A DNA stretch of 64,000 nt from Channallabes apus (GCA_030522415.1 CM060127.1:12368646-12432645); one strand, 5' to 3'. Numbered from the stretch's first letter, positions 49,801-60,631 are shown. Numbers and translations are program-made. The notes: generated by a model from the sequence alone, not told the origin.

Positions 49801-49945
49801 CAGTGCACTGGATGCTCTCCACGGTGTCATGTTCTACATGGTCTGCTTGGTGCCGTTGTGCATCACCGTTCTGCAGTTCCTCTTCTGGAAGCCGTTCTCG
49901 GTCAGAGACAGTCACACAACGGACTCAAAGTACGTCGAGGGGTGA
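37712..49945 (+). CDS. mfsd13b: MFSD13/TMEM180-family multi-pass membrane protein, complete
   Basis: Six exons: 37712-37867, 39671-40393, 41145-41299, 43079-43162, 47207-47347 and 49804-49945 (stop TGA). Total 1401 nt or 466 aa, with GT/AG borders and matching phases. The start [20 protein letters not shown] precedes a first helix. [14 protein letters not shown] resembles the Asn-Asp-Pro motif of sugar:cation symporter-like MFS proteins. About 11-12 hydrophobic segments follow, including [57 protein letters not shown] and [19 protein letters not shown]. The family is an MFS branch with no settled substrate. The B assignment rests on its place next to cdr2, as in human 16p12.2 where MFSD13B is listed as a pseudogene; here the frame is open. 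It could be annotated mfsd13a-like elsewhere. Exon 5 lies just downstream of an L2 insertion. Confidence 0.9.
39305..39550 (+). mobile_element. Mermaid/DANA-like SINE, diverged
   Basis: Head GGCGTAGTGGTTAGAACTGT, B-box-like GGGTTCGATTCC, TGGAGTTTGCATGTTCTCCT and CACAGTCCAAAGACATGCAG, then a shortened tail (CCCTGAACTGGATAAGTG). Intron 1 of the mfsd13 gene. A 7-bp AATAGTT repeat on either side is too short to call a target duplication. Confidence 0.75.
40540..41066 (+). repeat. 500-bp polypurine (GAAA/AAAG-rich) tract
   Basis: Over about 520 bp the plus strand is made up almost wholly of A and G, with motifs such as AAGAAAGAAAGAAGGG and only scattered pyrimidines. It fills the intron between exons 2 and 3 of the mfsd13 gene. 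The opposite strand yields a spurious FFF/SSS-rich open frame. Confidence 0.85.
42496..42856 (-). mobile_element. Mermaid/DANA-like SINE, full length, 12-bp target duplication
   Basis: Reverse orientation: tail CATTCATCTTCTATACCGCTT on the left, and the head (complement of CACTACACCACCGTGCCGCC) on the right, with the B-box complement GGGAATCGAACCC. Flanked by direct repeats ATGGCTAAAGTT (42484-42495, 42857-42868). It holds the middle section that is absent from several other copies here. Intron 3 of the mfsd13 gene. Confidence 0.88.
43480..43975 (-). mobile_element. Old L2 fragment (RT C-terminal region)
   Basis: Diverged match to the minus-strand L2 copy. The segment around GGACTAACGCCAGCTTGCTT and AAAGCATGAACTAATTTCTC aligns with 45870-45970, and CTCTGACACGGTGTCTGAG aligns with the DTVSVFK-coding region at 45530-45560. 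Internal parts are missing and the frame is broken. Intron 4 of the mfsd13 gene. Confidence 0.65.
44507..47100 (-). mobile_element. L2-type LINE, 5'-truncated, long open RT frame
   Basis: The minus-strand copy begins near 47100 and ends at the tail complement AATTCAATTCAGTTTTATTT near 44507. It lacks the endonuclease half but keeps the whole RT-to-C-terminus frame and about 970 bp of 3' UTR. It is very similar to the plus copy at 32500-34281, so the family was active fairly recently. It occupies intron 4 of the mfsd13 gene, opposite to it, ending about 100 bp before exon 5. Confidence 0.88.
45487..47076 (-). CDS. L2 reverse transcriptase, 529 codons, catalytic Asp replaced
   Basis: Continuous frame with the fingers/palm blocks ([36 protein letters not shown]), [29 protein letters not shown] and YADDTQL (YADD at residues 250-253). 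The C-terminal domain ends [13 protein letters not shown]. In motif A the usual LLDLSAAFD reads LLNLSAAFD: the first catalytic Asp is Asn160 (base 46599), whereas the other L2 copy keeps Asp. RT activity should therefore be lost even though the frame is open. The ATG at 47076 is merely the first in the truncated copy. Confidence 0.85.
   Translation of the reverse strand: MSDSNLEYFTPLEENELISLISSANSSTCILDPIPTRLLKQIVPVITKPLLRIINSSLSIGYVPKSFKLAVIKPIIKKPDLDPCQLSNYRPISNLPFISKILENIVAEQLCSYLHRNGIHELYQSGFRPHHSTETALVKVVNDLLLASDQGCVTMLVLLNLSAAFDTIDHAILLHRLENVVGIKGTALSWLRSYLTDRYQYVDLNGDYSACSLGEFGVPQGSVLGPLLFSLYMLPLGNIIRKHGISFHCYADDTQLNVSAKPDEKNHLTKVEQCVHDIRNWMLINFLLLNPDKTEVLVIGPHTARSKILDHTVTLDGLSVPSSATVKDLGVIIDSSLSFEAHVDNITRIAFFHLRNIAKIRNILSVNDAQKLVHAFITSRLDYCNALLSGCSVRCINKLQLVQNAAARVLTRTRRYEHITPILSSLHWLPVKFRIDFKILLSTYKALNGLALQYLSELLVSYDPPRLLRSKDAGCLSVPRIMKTTAGGRAFSYKAPKLWNSLPNSVRDSDTVSVFKSRLKTYLFSQAFL
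47586..47825 (+). mobile_element. Mermaid/DANA-like SINE, 5'-truncated, 13-bp target duplication
   Basis: Starts mid-element at GGTTTCCTCTGGGTACTCCG, continues through CACAGTCCAAAGACATGTAG and GGATTGGCACCCTGTCCAGG and ends GCGGTATAGAAGATGACTGA. Direct repeats AATCACGCATTTT flank it (47573-47585, 47826-47838). Intron 5 of the mfsd13 gene. Confidence 0.87.
48050..48365. mobile_element. DNA transposon remnant with ATGGCTGATCAGT end
   Basis: The right end TTTTAATCTTATGGCTGATC is a very common terminal sequence of fish DNA elements. The 280 bp to its left (GACCCACAGAGACCCCGCCC and GGTGGCACAGGGGTGGGGTA) are consistent with internal transposon sequence. The left end was not found. Intron 5 of the mfsd13 gene. 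Identification is from memory of the end motif. Confidence 0.45.
48614..49165. mobile_element. Tc1-like MITE
   Basis: The left end CACTATCGTTCAAAAGTTTG continuing GGGTCACTT is matched on the right by AAGTGACCCCAAACTTTTGA then ACGGTAGTG in reverse, about 29 bp with one mismatch. TA precedes the left end (48612-48613); the right flank is TG, presumably mutated. The interior is non-coding. Intron 5 of the mfsd13 gene. Confidence 0.8.
49252..49270 (+). repeat. (G)19 run after a (GT)n tract
   Basis: A GT microsatellite passes into GGGGT and then 19 consecutive G. Similar G runs occur at 42273-42288 (16) and 53962-53977 (16). Such runs are unstable and are frequent sequencing trouble spots. Confidence 0.9.
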
Positions 49946-50317
49946 TTTCCTGAAGGCCCATCATGGTTTAAGTCAATAGAATTATGATGAGTTTCTTTTT
50001 TATTTTTTTTATTTTATTATTATTTTTTAAAAGTATATAAAGGGTATGGGGAGAGTAAATGTTTTATTTTATTAGCAGGGCATTGTAATATACTATAACT
50101 ACTGACACATTCATTCTACATTGGCATTTTCTCCCAACCATGTTGTGATCTTTATACATTAATCATTATTGCTTCAAATTGATATCAGGAGAAAAAAAGA
50201 CAAAAAGAAGTACAACAAATTATGAAAATGCACAGGGATGTTTATCTGTAATTCTTGGCACGCCATTCATTTTGAAGCCATAGAATTTTTTGTGGGGTTG
50301 TGGGTGTATAGGAACTC

Positions 50318-50323
50318 AATAAA
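50318..50323 (+). terminator. Polyadenylation signal AATAAA of the mfsd13 gene
   Basis: First canonical AATAAA after the stop codon, giving a 3' UTR of roughly 390-400 nt. GT-rich sequence (GGGGTTGTGGGTGTATAGG) lies just before rather than after it, so the exact cleavage site is not certain. Confidence 0.55.
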
Positions 50324-52246
50324 GTACCTAAAGGTAATACAATAGATTACTTCCATGAGAAAACATTTAAAGTGTTATCTATATTTAACTGTCAGATAAT
50401 TTAAAAAAAAAAAAAAACCTCTGTGAAGTTTTTCTACACATAATAAAAGGCACAAAATCACTTTTTATTGGTAGTATATAATGAAATCTTTACCAGCAGG
50501 TTCTTTTCTGGTGATGTATATTTCCCTGGGGTTTTGATGTTTGTGATTATTTTTTTTCCACTACAAGTTTTTATATTAAGCAAAATGTGTTGAGATGTTT
50601 CTAGATTCATGAACTTAATACTATTTTAATTCCCAATTCAGCTAAGTCTGGACCAACTTCTTAAAGCAATAATTAATTAAAATATACACTGGTCAGCAAA
50701 AAAAGAAATAAATAAATTGCACGCTCTAATATTTCATTAAACTGCCCCGTCCCCGATTAGTCTCTTAAGGCTACACAGCTGTTTAGTTCCAATCCCCTGA
50801 GTTCTCTTCCCATTGTGTGTGTAGAAATGCTCTCACTTCACTATTAAACATAGAGTTCCTCTATCCTTCCAGGTTTTAATGCATTGGACAATTCGGGGGT
50901 AAATACCTTATTGCAGCTTAACCATATTATTCACTGCAGTAGTTATCCAGTGGAAGGCTCTTAACTATTTGCTTAGTTAAATCCAACTGGTGATTTTATT
51001 TTTTTTATTTATTTATTTTTTTGCTGGGCATCATGTTTAAAATAAGAATAAGAAATAACCTGATCCAGTCCAAATAGAGCTAATAATGTGCACTTGGATA
51101 TGCTTTGGTGAAGGGTGCCAATAATTATTTGTTTAAAATGTGACCAACAGTAATTGAACCTTGGGTCATGTGACCACATGAAAGATCTCTCCTTTAATTC
51201 CAGCCTGCCGTGGAGCATGTTCAAACACGACGCTTTTCATTAGTGGATGAGAAAACAGCATGGAGGAGGGGAGAAAAATAATATCCGCCTTTTCAAATGT
51301 GTGCACTGAGGCATGAGTGAGGCGTCGGAGTGCGAATGTTGGCAGGGAGGTTGTGTGAAATGGTGTAAAAGTATTTTATTTTTCTTCTTACTTCTTCTTA
51401 CTGATGGCAGGAAAAGGAGCTAGGTGGTACTAAGGGTACTGTGGTTAAGATTCTGCCCTGTGGACAGGAGGGTGTGAGATTTAATCTCACCACTGGGAGT
51501 AAACCAGTCCTCGAGAAGACAGCGTGAACACTGAACTGCTCAGCTTTCTGCCTGGATATGATCTTAACTAGTTTTCTAGTAGTTTTTTTTATTTTTTTTT
51601 TTAAATCCTAATAGCAGATGCTGTATTTAGGCAGCGGTGTGATGTAATGCTAATTGTAACATTGATGTCACATGAGTTCTAGTTTCTTCTGCACAGTGGT
51701 TTACAAAATGATGTTTGTTTGTTTTTTACATCCAATGTATGTGTATCTGTGTATATACAGGATGACAAAAAAAATGAGAACTTTTTTTTACAATACAATA
51801 AAACTAGAAGTGATAAAAGAAATTTTTTTTTATTTACGTTCCACTGATCCATGATTACTAAAATGGCGGAGTGTTTACTTGCTAAATGTCACTAACCCGC
51901 AGTGCTACCACATGCTAATGGCTACCAATACGCATTTCAAAAATTCCCGTTATTCTGTGTCACCTTGTATTAATCAGTACCAAATACGTATAAAATTACC
52001 AGATTACAGTAAGCCACACCCACAGTCAGGCAAAAGGACAGGTTAGAACTGTCAAAACGATGACCATAGCAAAGGCTTAGCTTAAGAGAGAGTACTAGCT
52101 AACTGTCATAACTACACATACTCACTAGAGACAACAACAATCCCTGATACTTCCTCCCAAGCTTAATTTTTCTTTATAATCTACATTTGTATGTAGATTA
52201 CAATGGCTAAAAATGCTATGACTGAGGAACTCAAGATGCACCCAGA

Positions 52247-52281
<35 letters not shown>

Positions 52282-54239
52282 GGGACTGGTCTGAGGAAAT
52301 AATCCGAGCCTGGTGTTTGGATTTCATGCCTTACCTTTTTGCCGAACCGAGAAAATCTCAGTTCAAATCTTTCTAAATAAATAAAGCCCATGAATTAGTG
52401 CCGCAGTGCCTGAGCTGCATTTAGCAAATTTAACGATTTATCCTGTAACTTTTTCAGCTTTTATTAGGGGCCATTACTTTTGTTCTGCTTGAACTGCTTA
52501 TCTTATTTGTGTTCATTTATGGATTTGCAAATAAATAAATTGATAAATGAGGCTTGAGATGTTTCCTATATGTCACGTTTTTTAACATGGCATTTGATGC
52601 AACATCAATATTTGAGGGAACAAATTTATTTTTTGCCAGAATATGTGAAAATAAACCTTTACATTGTGCAAATAAAATATTTTCTCCATTTGTGTTGCAA
52701 ACTGATTGTGTATGATTTTTTTAAGTGATTTCTTTTTAAAAAAACGATGGATCTTGTCCATTTCATTTCTTTATTGTTCCTTGTTTCTAAATAGCTGATA
52801 GATTATGTAAGGAATAACACACTTGGCGAGCGGTGTTGTGTGTTTGGGTGTGTGTGTGAGAGAGATATCATTAGAAGATAATCAGCGATGAAATGGAGTT
52901 ACTGCTACCACATTGAGGATTTAAATTTTTCTTAAAACAGCATGTCTCACATGCTCCATGGTGCTAAGGATGCACGAAGTAGTATAAAAGTTTCAAAACT
53001 AGTTTTGTAACACACCAAGAGATGGCAGCAAAAGTCTGCACAGACAGTCACAGGGAGCACCGAGCTTCATAAGTCAGTGTGCCAAAAGACATCGCCCTGT
53101 GTATTCTTGCGTTTCCACATCTGCTATTTCAGCATGGACAGCAAGGAGCGAACATGAAATTCTGTGTGAATCTGGGCAAATCTGCCACAGAGATGATTGA
53201 CATGTTTTGCCAAGTTTACGGCGATGCTGCAATAAGTCGTTCAAGGTGTTTTAAGTAGCACGCACGCTTCAAGAGCAGAAGAACATGACTGGAAGATGAG
53301 AGATCAGGAAGACCTTCAATGAGCTCAACCCCGAAAAATGTTGAAATCATTCGTCAACTTGTGCATGATGATCGTCAAAGAACAATGTACAACATTGCTG
53401 CCAACGTCTGTGTGCCATACGGAGCAGCCCAGGCAATCCTCACGATTTGAACATGCGCCGTGTTGCTTTCAAGTTTGTCCCCAGGCTGCTGAACCATGAG
53501 CAGAGGGAACATCGCATCGAAGTCTGCCAAGAATTCAAGGATCTGTCGGGGATCATTATCATTGTATCATTATCATTGTATTGTATCATGGTACGATCCT
53601 GAGACGAAGCAACAGTCTTCAAAGTGGAAGAGTGGAAAAAGGTCCGCAGCTCGACCAAGTGCATGCTCATGTTTTCGACATTTGCAACATTGTGCATCAA
53701 GAATTCTTTCCCTGGGGCCAGACCGTCAATAGCGAATTCTACTGGCAGGTTTTAAGGCGCCTGAGCGAGGATGGATGGCCAAAGGAACCAGATCTGTGGC
53801 TCGCAAATCTTAAAAAAATTAAATTATACCCTCTTGTATTTTATCTGTATAATAAATCTTCACCATATCTACTCAAGTTTATAAAAACACATGAATTTTT
53901 TTATGTTAATGAGCTATACATTTATAATAAAGTAATAAATGATTGAAACTATAGAAACAAAGGGGGGGGGGGGGGGGATGTTCCGTTATAGAACATTAAT
54001 CACGTAAGGCTTTTATTTTAAAAAGACGCAACACTAATGTGTTCCTGTCCGCCATCTTTAAACCTGTCAGCGGTCTGAGTTACAGCTCAGCTAATATGTT
54101 TCAATTATGTAAAAGAAAAAAATATACTTTAAATAAAACATTTTTATTTATTTATATTATTTAGTTTTATTGTATGATTTTACACAGACATGTTTTTATT
54201 CACGAATTTGTGCATTTAGTGTCAGAGTTAATGTCCGTC
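50324..54239. other. Intergenic region, transposon relics
   Basis: Between the mfsd13 gene and the PHD-finger gene. Recognised contents are a short Tc1-type end near 50690 (CACTGGTCAGCAAAAAAAGA, weak), a tRNA-like SINE trace near 51425-51515 (weak), a CA repeat (about 52248-52279), and the mariner pseudogene at 52985-53810. The remainder is AT-rich with no supported gene. Confidence 0.55.
52985..53810 (+). pseudogene. Mariner transposase pseudogene
   Basis: Across frames it encodes MKFCVNLGKSATEMIDMF, a SRSRCFK piece, then DERSGRPSMSSTPKNVEIIR and RQRTMYNIAANVCVPYGAA (the N-terminal HTH_48/paired-like region of mariner). Next come YDPETKQQSS, IVHQEFFPWGQTVNSEFYWQ and VLRRLSE, the region between the first and second catalytic Asp. 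Several stops, frameshifts and a deletion of the first Asp region are visible, and the 3' third is missing. DD34D mariner is inferred. Confidence 0.75.
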
Positions 54240-54384
54240 ACCTCGGTGTATTAAAGCTATTTATCCGGTAAGTCCGGCTTGCTGGGGGCTAAGCTAGCAG
54301 CTAAGCTAGGTTAACTCTTCGTTGATTAGCGTTAGCATTTTTTCAGCATCGTGGACCAGCGATACTTCCCTTCTGCCGGCTCCG
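54240..54384 (+). other. Probable non-coding first exon of the PHD-finger gene
   Basis: A relatively CpG-containing segment with GCTAAGCTAG repeats ends at CCGGCTCCG followed by a consensus donor GTGAGT (54385-54390). A second possible donor GTGAGC follows GGAACTTAAG near 54581. The coding exon starts after an acceptor CTCTAG at 55429, only two bases before its ATG, so an upstream 5' UTR exon is required. The left boundary is a guess. Confidence 0.4.
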
Positions 54385-55431
54385 GTGAGTAAAGCAGCTT
54401 CTAAGCCTCTATTAATGACTTTTTTTTATTATTCATTCGAAATTGTAAAACTGCTTCATGTTTATTTAAACCTTGCAAAACGTGCATTATTTAGCTTCAA
54501 TATATATTTAAAAATAATAAACAGATACATTTCTGTAGCTACCTGAGCTTTTCCTGAACTGCACCGGAACTGGAACTTAAGGTGAGCGCTAACAAGCAGG
54601 CTAAAACAGTTTAGATTCTTTCAGTAAAATGATATAGATTTTGACCACATTTAAATGTTGCGAGAACAATGTTAACATAAATAATTAAATTTGTGTCGGT
54701 GTAATTATCAGTGTTTTTTTAGGGTTTTAAATCGCCCACAAAAGGAGCAAAACAAGCCTTGTTTGTTTCTGATAACTTACGTCACAATTACTTTCAGATT
54801 TTGTGTTAATTATTAAAAATAATGTTTTTTCTAGGAATAGCTCAAGATTAAATCAGGATAGGAATTGGATTATTAATAATTTATGAGCGTAAGTAAAATA
54901 AATAAACGTTTTATTAATAATAATTAATCAACAATAATTTACAAATATTTTATCTTAATTTAATTGTTTTTGTCAATTTATTAATATTCATTTATATTTC
55001 GTTAAACAATTGTTAAATTACTCATATTCATTTATATTTATATTTTGTTAAATAACTGTAAAAGTGTAATTTATTAATATTTATGCTTGCAATTAGAATG
55101 AATATTTAAACTAAGGAATTAAAAAAAATAATTTATATTAATATTTTGTTAAATAATTGTTAAATTATTAAATATTTCTAGGTATCAATAAGGATTTTAT
55201 TTTTTTTATTTCTAATATTCTTCAATATGTCTAATTTTTTATATTTTAATTACAGTTCTGTTACGAGATTACTAATGATTAGTTATTACTTTTTTTCCCC
55301 GCCGTACCCTGTACCTAACTAAATATCTAAAACATGAATTTTGTTTGGCGGGTAAAACTTAAACATCAGGGTTCTGAACATGTGTGTGTGGTATGATAAT
55401 TTATTTCCTCTTTCCGTGTTCGTCTCTAGTT

Positions 55432-58400
55432 ATGGATCCCCTGAGCCGGCTGAACCTCATGCACCTTCAGGATCCGCTTCCCAAGCCTCTGGATCTCACC
55501 AAGCAGATCTCCGAAGCTTTGAATCTGGTGAAGAAGAAGCCGAGGCAGAGGAGTCGTGCCTCAGGGACCAACACCATATGTTCTCCTCCTCCTAGCTCTG
55601 AGTTCAGTTATGAGTCTGTGCCTTTAAACACCTCACTACCAAACGGACACACCCACACACCGGTAATAACCGGTACGGAAAACGGCCCTACTGATGGTGT
55701 GACTGTACAAGGACTCGAGCGGAACGGAGGAGATGGGGGGAGAGAAACGAACGCTGCAGGATTTCGGGACACTCCTTCATCACGATCACATTCCAGCTTC
55801 TCGGAAACCTTGTCGTCAGGGTTCTCAGGATCAGGACGCACAGAGTGCGTTTCCAGTGACGACAGCAGCGTGATTGAGGTGCCTGTGAGCGTTAAGATTA
55901 GCGACAGTGCCTCGCTGACACACAGAGTTTCAAAAGACAAGAAACGGAAAGAAGAAGAAAGGACAGAACATTCTTCTGCACCGCTGATCGAATGTTGCGT
56001 GCTCCAGGATAGTGACTCGCTGGAGTCCAGGAACGTAGCATCTACCTCAGAGGCAGAAAATGAGGCAAAGAATGGATCGAGCCAGACGAGAGCGCCAGCG
56101 ACAAAGAAAACTAGAAACCAACAGCACGTGAGGTCTTCAGCAAGCAAGAAAGAAACAGCGAGCGCAGTGAAGAGGAGGAGGCAGAAGAAGAAGCGCTCTG
56201 TTTTTTCCTCGTCTCCGTGTGCGTTTCCGTCTCACGAACCTGAGATCAAGCTGAAGTTCTCAAGCCGCAAGGAGGAGAAGCGAGAGGGAAGCCGAGGGAA
56301 CAGTTTCTCCCCATATGTCCGTATGAAGTTCTCAGTCTGCACTGTTGTCAACTATGAGGAAGACTTCCAGGTGAAAAAGCATCGACACCCCACAACGTCC
56401 CCGGGGATCGTTCCCAACACGTCGTGTTTGCAGCTGGGGCGCCTTGGAACAGAGGGAAAGCACCAGAGTGGTGAGCTGTGCTGCCTGTGTGGCCGGACGG
56501 CCAACGTCACAGGATTGGGAGACCTGCACGGACCATACAATCCCTGCACACAGGACAGGACAACTTCAGAAGAGCTCCTGATAAATGGACATGAGGATGT
56601 TGGAGCGAAGTGGAAGAGGAGGTCAGATGAGATCGGAGAGCACTGGGTTCACGAGGACTGCAGTATATGGTCAACGGGGGTTTTTCTTGTTAAAGGAAGG
56701 TTGTACGGGCTGGACGAGGCACTCCAGGTCGCACAAGACGCTGTGAGTTCATATGTGTGTGTGTTTTAAAGGAAAGCTTGTACTGTATGTGGACGTGTTT
56801 TATCAGGTTCACACGCAGTAAGTGTCAAACACCTGAGAAGTCTAAACAAACAAGTTAAATAAAATGCACAAAAAATTATAAACAAAACATTTTGCATCAG
56901 AAATTGTCCTTGTATGTGAAGTGTATGAAGTTAGACTGAAGTGAACATGACCTGGTGAATGTTTCAGGTGTGCTCGTGTTGCCACAGGTGTGGTGCCACA
57001 CTGGGATGTTTCTTCAGAGGCTGCCCAAATAAATACCACTTCCCCTGCGCTCTCCAGGCCGGTAAGCTCCTGTCTGCTGCATGCTGATCTGTTTGATCAG
57101 ATCTACTGTACTTTCTACATACTTAGGGATTCGAACAGGATCACATCAGATTAGAGATGTCGTCAGATATCGAATTGCTCTCTATCTAATCAAGTCACGT
57201 CATATATTATAGTGATATCAAATATTAAATTGGATTGATTCAGATTTAGTGCTATTATCAAATATCGCCTTTTTATCTTAAGATTCTAATCAAATTGAAT
57301 CAGATTTACTGACATCGTCAATATCAACTCGTTATCTTAGTCGAATCAAATTAAATTAAATTTAGCAGTATTGTCTAACATCGACTTCAAAACATCAAAT
57401 CTAGTTATATGGCCTCCGAGTGGCGCAGTGGTAAAGTGCTTGCCCTATCATCCGCAGTTTGCGAGTTCGATTCTGTAACCTCTCTCAGCCGGAGGTCTAG
57501 AGAGAGCTGATTGGCCGAGCTCTCTCAGAGGGGATGGATCAGGGTTACTTGGTGCTCCCACATTAATCACGGCTCTACAGCCAATCAGTGGCATCTGTTA
57601 GCTCACGCAAGGAGCGGATAGTGCTGTCCTCCGAGTGTGTTACACCGCAGTTCGAAAACATGCGGTTGACTGGCGTCACGTGGTTTCGTAGGAAACATGT
57701 GATAGTTTTTCGGCCCTCCTGACTGAGTTGTAGCCTTAATTTGGGAGCGCCCACAAGTGACGGGAGGAATTGGACAAGATTAAATTAAGGAGAAAATCGG
57801 GGGGAAAATCCAGTGGTATCGTCAAATATTGAATCATTTCTTAAGAATCAAATCAAGTTGAATCAGATTCACTGAGATCATCAAATATGAAATCACCATC
57901 TTAAGAACTTGGTGATATCTGATTCACTGTTGAAATCGTAACAAAACCTGCGTCAAAACTTTTAATTGTTCACTTCTGGATGATGTCACTTTTCCATGGT
58001 CTGGATTTCCTCAGATCTTATTACGTTTTGGATTTATCCTCATTTCCATCTGGGAGTTTCCAGGATGTTGAAGTAAACATGTTGAAGGTTTTCTGTCTGC
58101 ATTAATGTCATGTGCAGTCTGTCTCTCGTACACGCTGTGGACAGATCAGATTTAAAAACAATATTCGTAGCGTGTGTACATGCGGTTACATCAGCGATGC
58201 TGATCTTGTTTGTGTATCTCATGAGATGTGTGTAAACTCGGCATCGGATGTCCTGCTCGTTTTTTTTTTGTAGTGGTTGTTTTCACAAGTGACGATTTGT
58301 TGTTTTGATTTTGCAGACTGTGTGTTTAATGAGGAAAACTTTACTCTGAGATGTCCAAAGCACAAGGTAACACATACACACACGCACACACACATGCACT

Positions 58401-58549
58401 AGCACTACTAAGATTTACTCAGTATTAGATATTGGTTTTGTTGTAACAGTATTGTGATTATTTAAAATAAGTTTCAGCTTTAACTTTTCTTCTTGTAATC
58501 GTTTCAGAATAAATCAGGACTCGGTGTGAGCCAACCGCGGAACATGTGA
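55432..58549 (+). CDS. RAI1/TCF20-like protein with C-terminal extended PHD finger, complete CDS
   Basis: Four exons: 55432-56742 (ATG; exon begins at 55430), 56968-57061, 58317-58366 and 58508-58549 (stop TGA), 1497 nt or 498 aa, with phases that join. Residues 1-340 are low-complexity, Ser/Thr/Lys-rich, with a basic nuclear-localisation-like stretch KRRRQKKKR (247-255). Residues 350-485 form an extended PHD: CCLCG, then HWVHEDCSIWSTGVF (His404-Cys410), CSCCHRCGATLGCF and CPNKYHFPCALQADCVFNEE, ending LRCPKHK. This zinc-binding Cys/His order and the LYGLDEAL block are typical of RAI1 and TCF20 ePHDs, which bind nucleosomes, but those proteins are about 1900 aa. The short N-terminus is not one I recognise, so no symbol is given. 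A nuclear, chromatin-associated role is inferred. Confidence 0.88.
57412..57800 (+). mobile_element. tRNA-derived SINE of a second type
   Basis: Head GGCCTCCGAGTGGCGCAGTG is an A-box-like tRNA start and GCGAGTTCGATTC the B-box. About 330 bp of body follows (GTGCTCCCACATTAATCACG, GTTTCGTAGGAAACATGTGA) to AAATTAAGGAGAAAATCGGG. It differs from both other SINE types in this window. Intron 2 of the PHD-finger gene. Confidence 0.75.
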
Positions 58550-59850
58550 TGCTGTAAATATATTTAATTCTTTTTTGATTTAAGATTGATTTCTTTCTCA
58601 TTCAGATAAAAATTGTTTTGAAACATTAGCATTTTTGATGTATTGTATTTACTTTATATTCTATCGTTATTTTTTGGCTGGTTTCTTTTCTTTTTTTCTT
58701 TCTTTTTTTTTATTTCTCCATCGTTATCTCATTCTTTCCTTTTATCTTTCTTTCTATTATGATTTTTTTCTTTCATATATATTTATATTAAAGTACAGAG
58801 TATTTTTGTTTATTAGACTTATTTATATTTTCATTTATTTAATATATTTTTTTTATGTATGTTCTTTTTTTAAAGTGCACTCTTGTTAAAGTTATTTTTT
58901 ACAAATTTCTTTTAGTATTTCTTTTTCTTATATTTCTTTTTTTCTATCATTTTCTCCTTTATTACTATTGATTACTGTGTTAATGATTAATACTGTTAAT
59001 AACAGTAATCTGTTATGTTTTCTCTGACAGGTGAACTCCAGCTTGATTCGGAGAAGGGTTTTTCAGCTTTTTCTACATAAAGTATTAAGGTGTTTACTTT
59101 TTCGCCACACACAGAGGAAGGTCTCTGAACTGAACTGCCTTCAACTTCACTGTCGCTGCCTTTAAAAAAAAATGTAAAAAGCCCAGCTGAAGGATCTTCA
59201 CACGTCCCGCTACGCCTTATTCCTATAGCTAAGTCTGGCTGATTCCACAGCTTCATGTTCCTTTACTTGTTTTTTTCATACTGAGTTTTGTTTTTTTGTT
59301 ATTGCTTTGTTATATTTTTGCAGCTTTTTCACCCAAACGGTGTTCAGGGTTTCCTTTTTTTATACTTGAAGAAAACAGGTGCTGGATTTTATTTATTTTT
59401 TAAACATGAGCCATATGTATTTTTATGATTTCATGGTAAATGTTAACGATAATAATTTGGACTGTTCATTATTCCACTGCTATTGTTTTTCTCTGTTGAG
59501 GAATTCCAGTTTTTGGTCTGTGTTTAATGCCGGGCCGAGACGTTGGACGGATCGGGTCGGGTCTTCTCAGACGCTGCTGTGTGCACTAGACAAGAACGTA
59601 TTTAATTTTATTTATGTTTGATTAACACGTGGTGTTTTTATTCGCAGATAAACAAACCTCAGCTGAAAAGAATACACACTTTTTAGCACTTTATGAATGC
59701 AGGGATTATTATTATTGTTGTTGTTGTTCAGGTGAACAGATATGACATCTTCTGTGTTGGATTTGGAGAAAGTGAGTGTACAAGTTCAACCAATGCCTTT
59801 TTAAAAAAATGTCTTAAGTTCTAATAAACCTTTTTACACTCTTTGGCTGG
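58550..59850 (+). other. 3' UTR of the PHD-finger gene
   Basis: T-rich sequence with long TTTCTTT tracts (58640-58960), then mixed sequence to an AATAAA at 59823-59828. An acceptor-like CTCTGACAG at about 59022-59030, just before GTGAACTCC, could mark an alternative 3' UTR exon. No coding frame is supported. Confidence 0.45.
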
Positions 59851-60631
59851 TGTGTTTGTGTGGCCTGATGGTGGCGCTGTAGTAACATGATGCTCAGACA
59901 AGTGACTCAGGTCAGGACCTGAATCCCTCTCGCTCGCTCTCCTTTTTTCAATTTCATCACCCTGGGCATAATGATTATTTTTGTCCCTAATTTCACAGGG
60001 TCGCATTTGCCTCTTTTACTCACACAGACGTGCAGGTGAGTCTCTTAAAAGAAGCCTGTTTGTTGAACAAGTGTTCTAGTTGCACGTTTCCATGGCTGCA
60101 GTGTGTAATAAAGTTTTCTTATGTAAAGGTTTTGTCGCTAGATTTGGCAACATCTTACAAACCTTCAGTGAGAGAGCACACGTTAGTGATGGTCCTGTAA
60201 TTGACATGATGTTTAAAGCCTCACCTCACAGTGTGTTTAAAGCTTGACTAATCTGCATGATCACTGATCTCCACTAACCCTAATGACCAATCACTGATGA
60301 GTGTTTTTCACAGCGACCAGTAAACACTAGACAGGAACGTATTTTATTTATGTTTGATTAACACATGGTGTTTTTATTCGCAGATAGATAAACCTCAGCT
60401 GAAAGGAATACACACTTTTTGGCACTTTATGAATGCTGGGATTGTTATTATTATTATTGTTGTTGTTGTTGTTCAGGTGAACAGATACAGTATGACATTT
60501 CTCTTGGATTTTGAGAAAGTGAGTGTACAAGTTTAACCAATAAGTTTTTTAAGTGTTCTAATACACTCTTTCACTGGTGTATTTGTGTGGCCTGATGGTG
60601 GCGCTGTAGTAACATGATGCTCAGACAAGTG
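59584..60631 (+). repeat. Tandem duplication of the PHD gene's 3' end
   Basis: Unit A (59584-59904) and unit B (60325-60631) share about 300 bp from CACTAGACAAGAACGT through GTTTGATTAACAC, CAGATAAACAAACCTCAGCT and GGTGGCGCTGTAGTAACATG to CTCAGACAAGTG. Start-to-start spacing is 741 bp. Unit A carries the AATAAA poly(A) signal; in unit B this place reads CTAATACACTC and the signal is lost. Confidence 0.9.

Noticed and set aside
55608..56147. 179-codon frame on the minus strand
   Set aside because: Antisense to the first coding exon of the PHD-finger gene, whose splicing and conserved C-terminus support the plus strand.
57412..57480. Possible tRNA gene (GGCCTCCGAGTGGCGCAGTG with a B-box)
   Set aside because: The A/B-box spacing suits a SINE head and about 330 bp of SINE body follows; no clean cloverleaf could be drawn.
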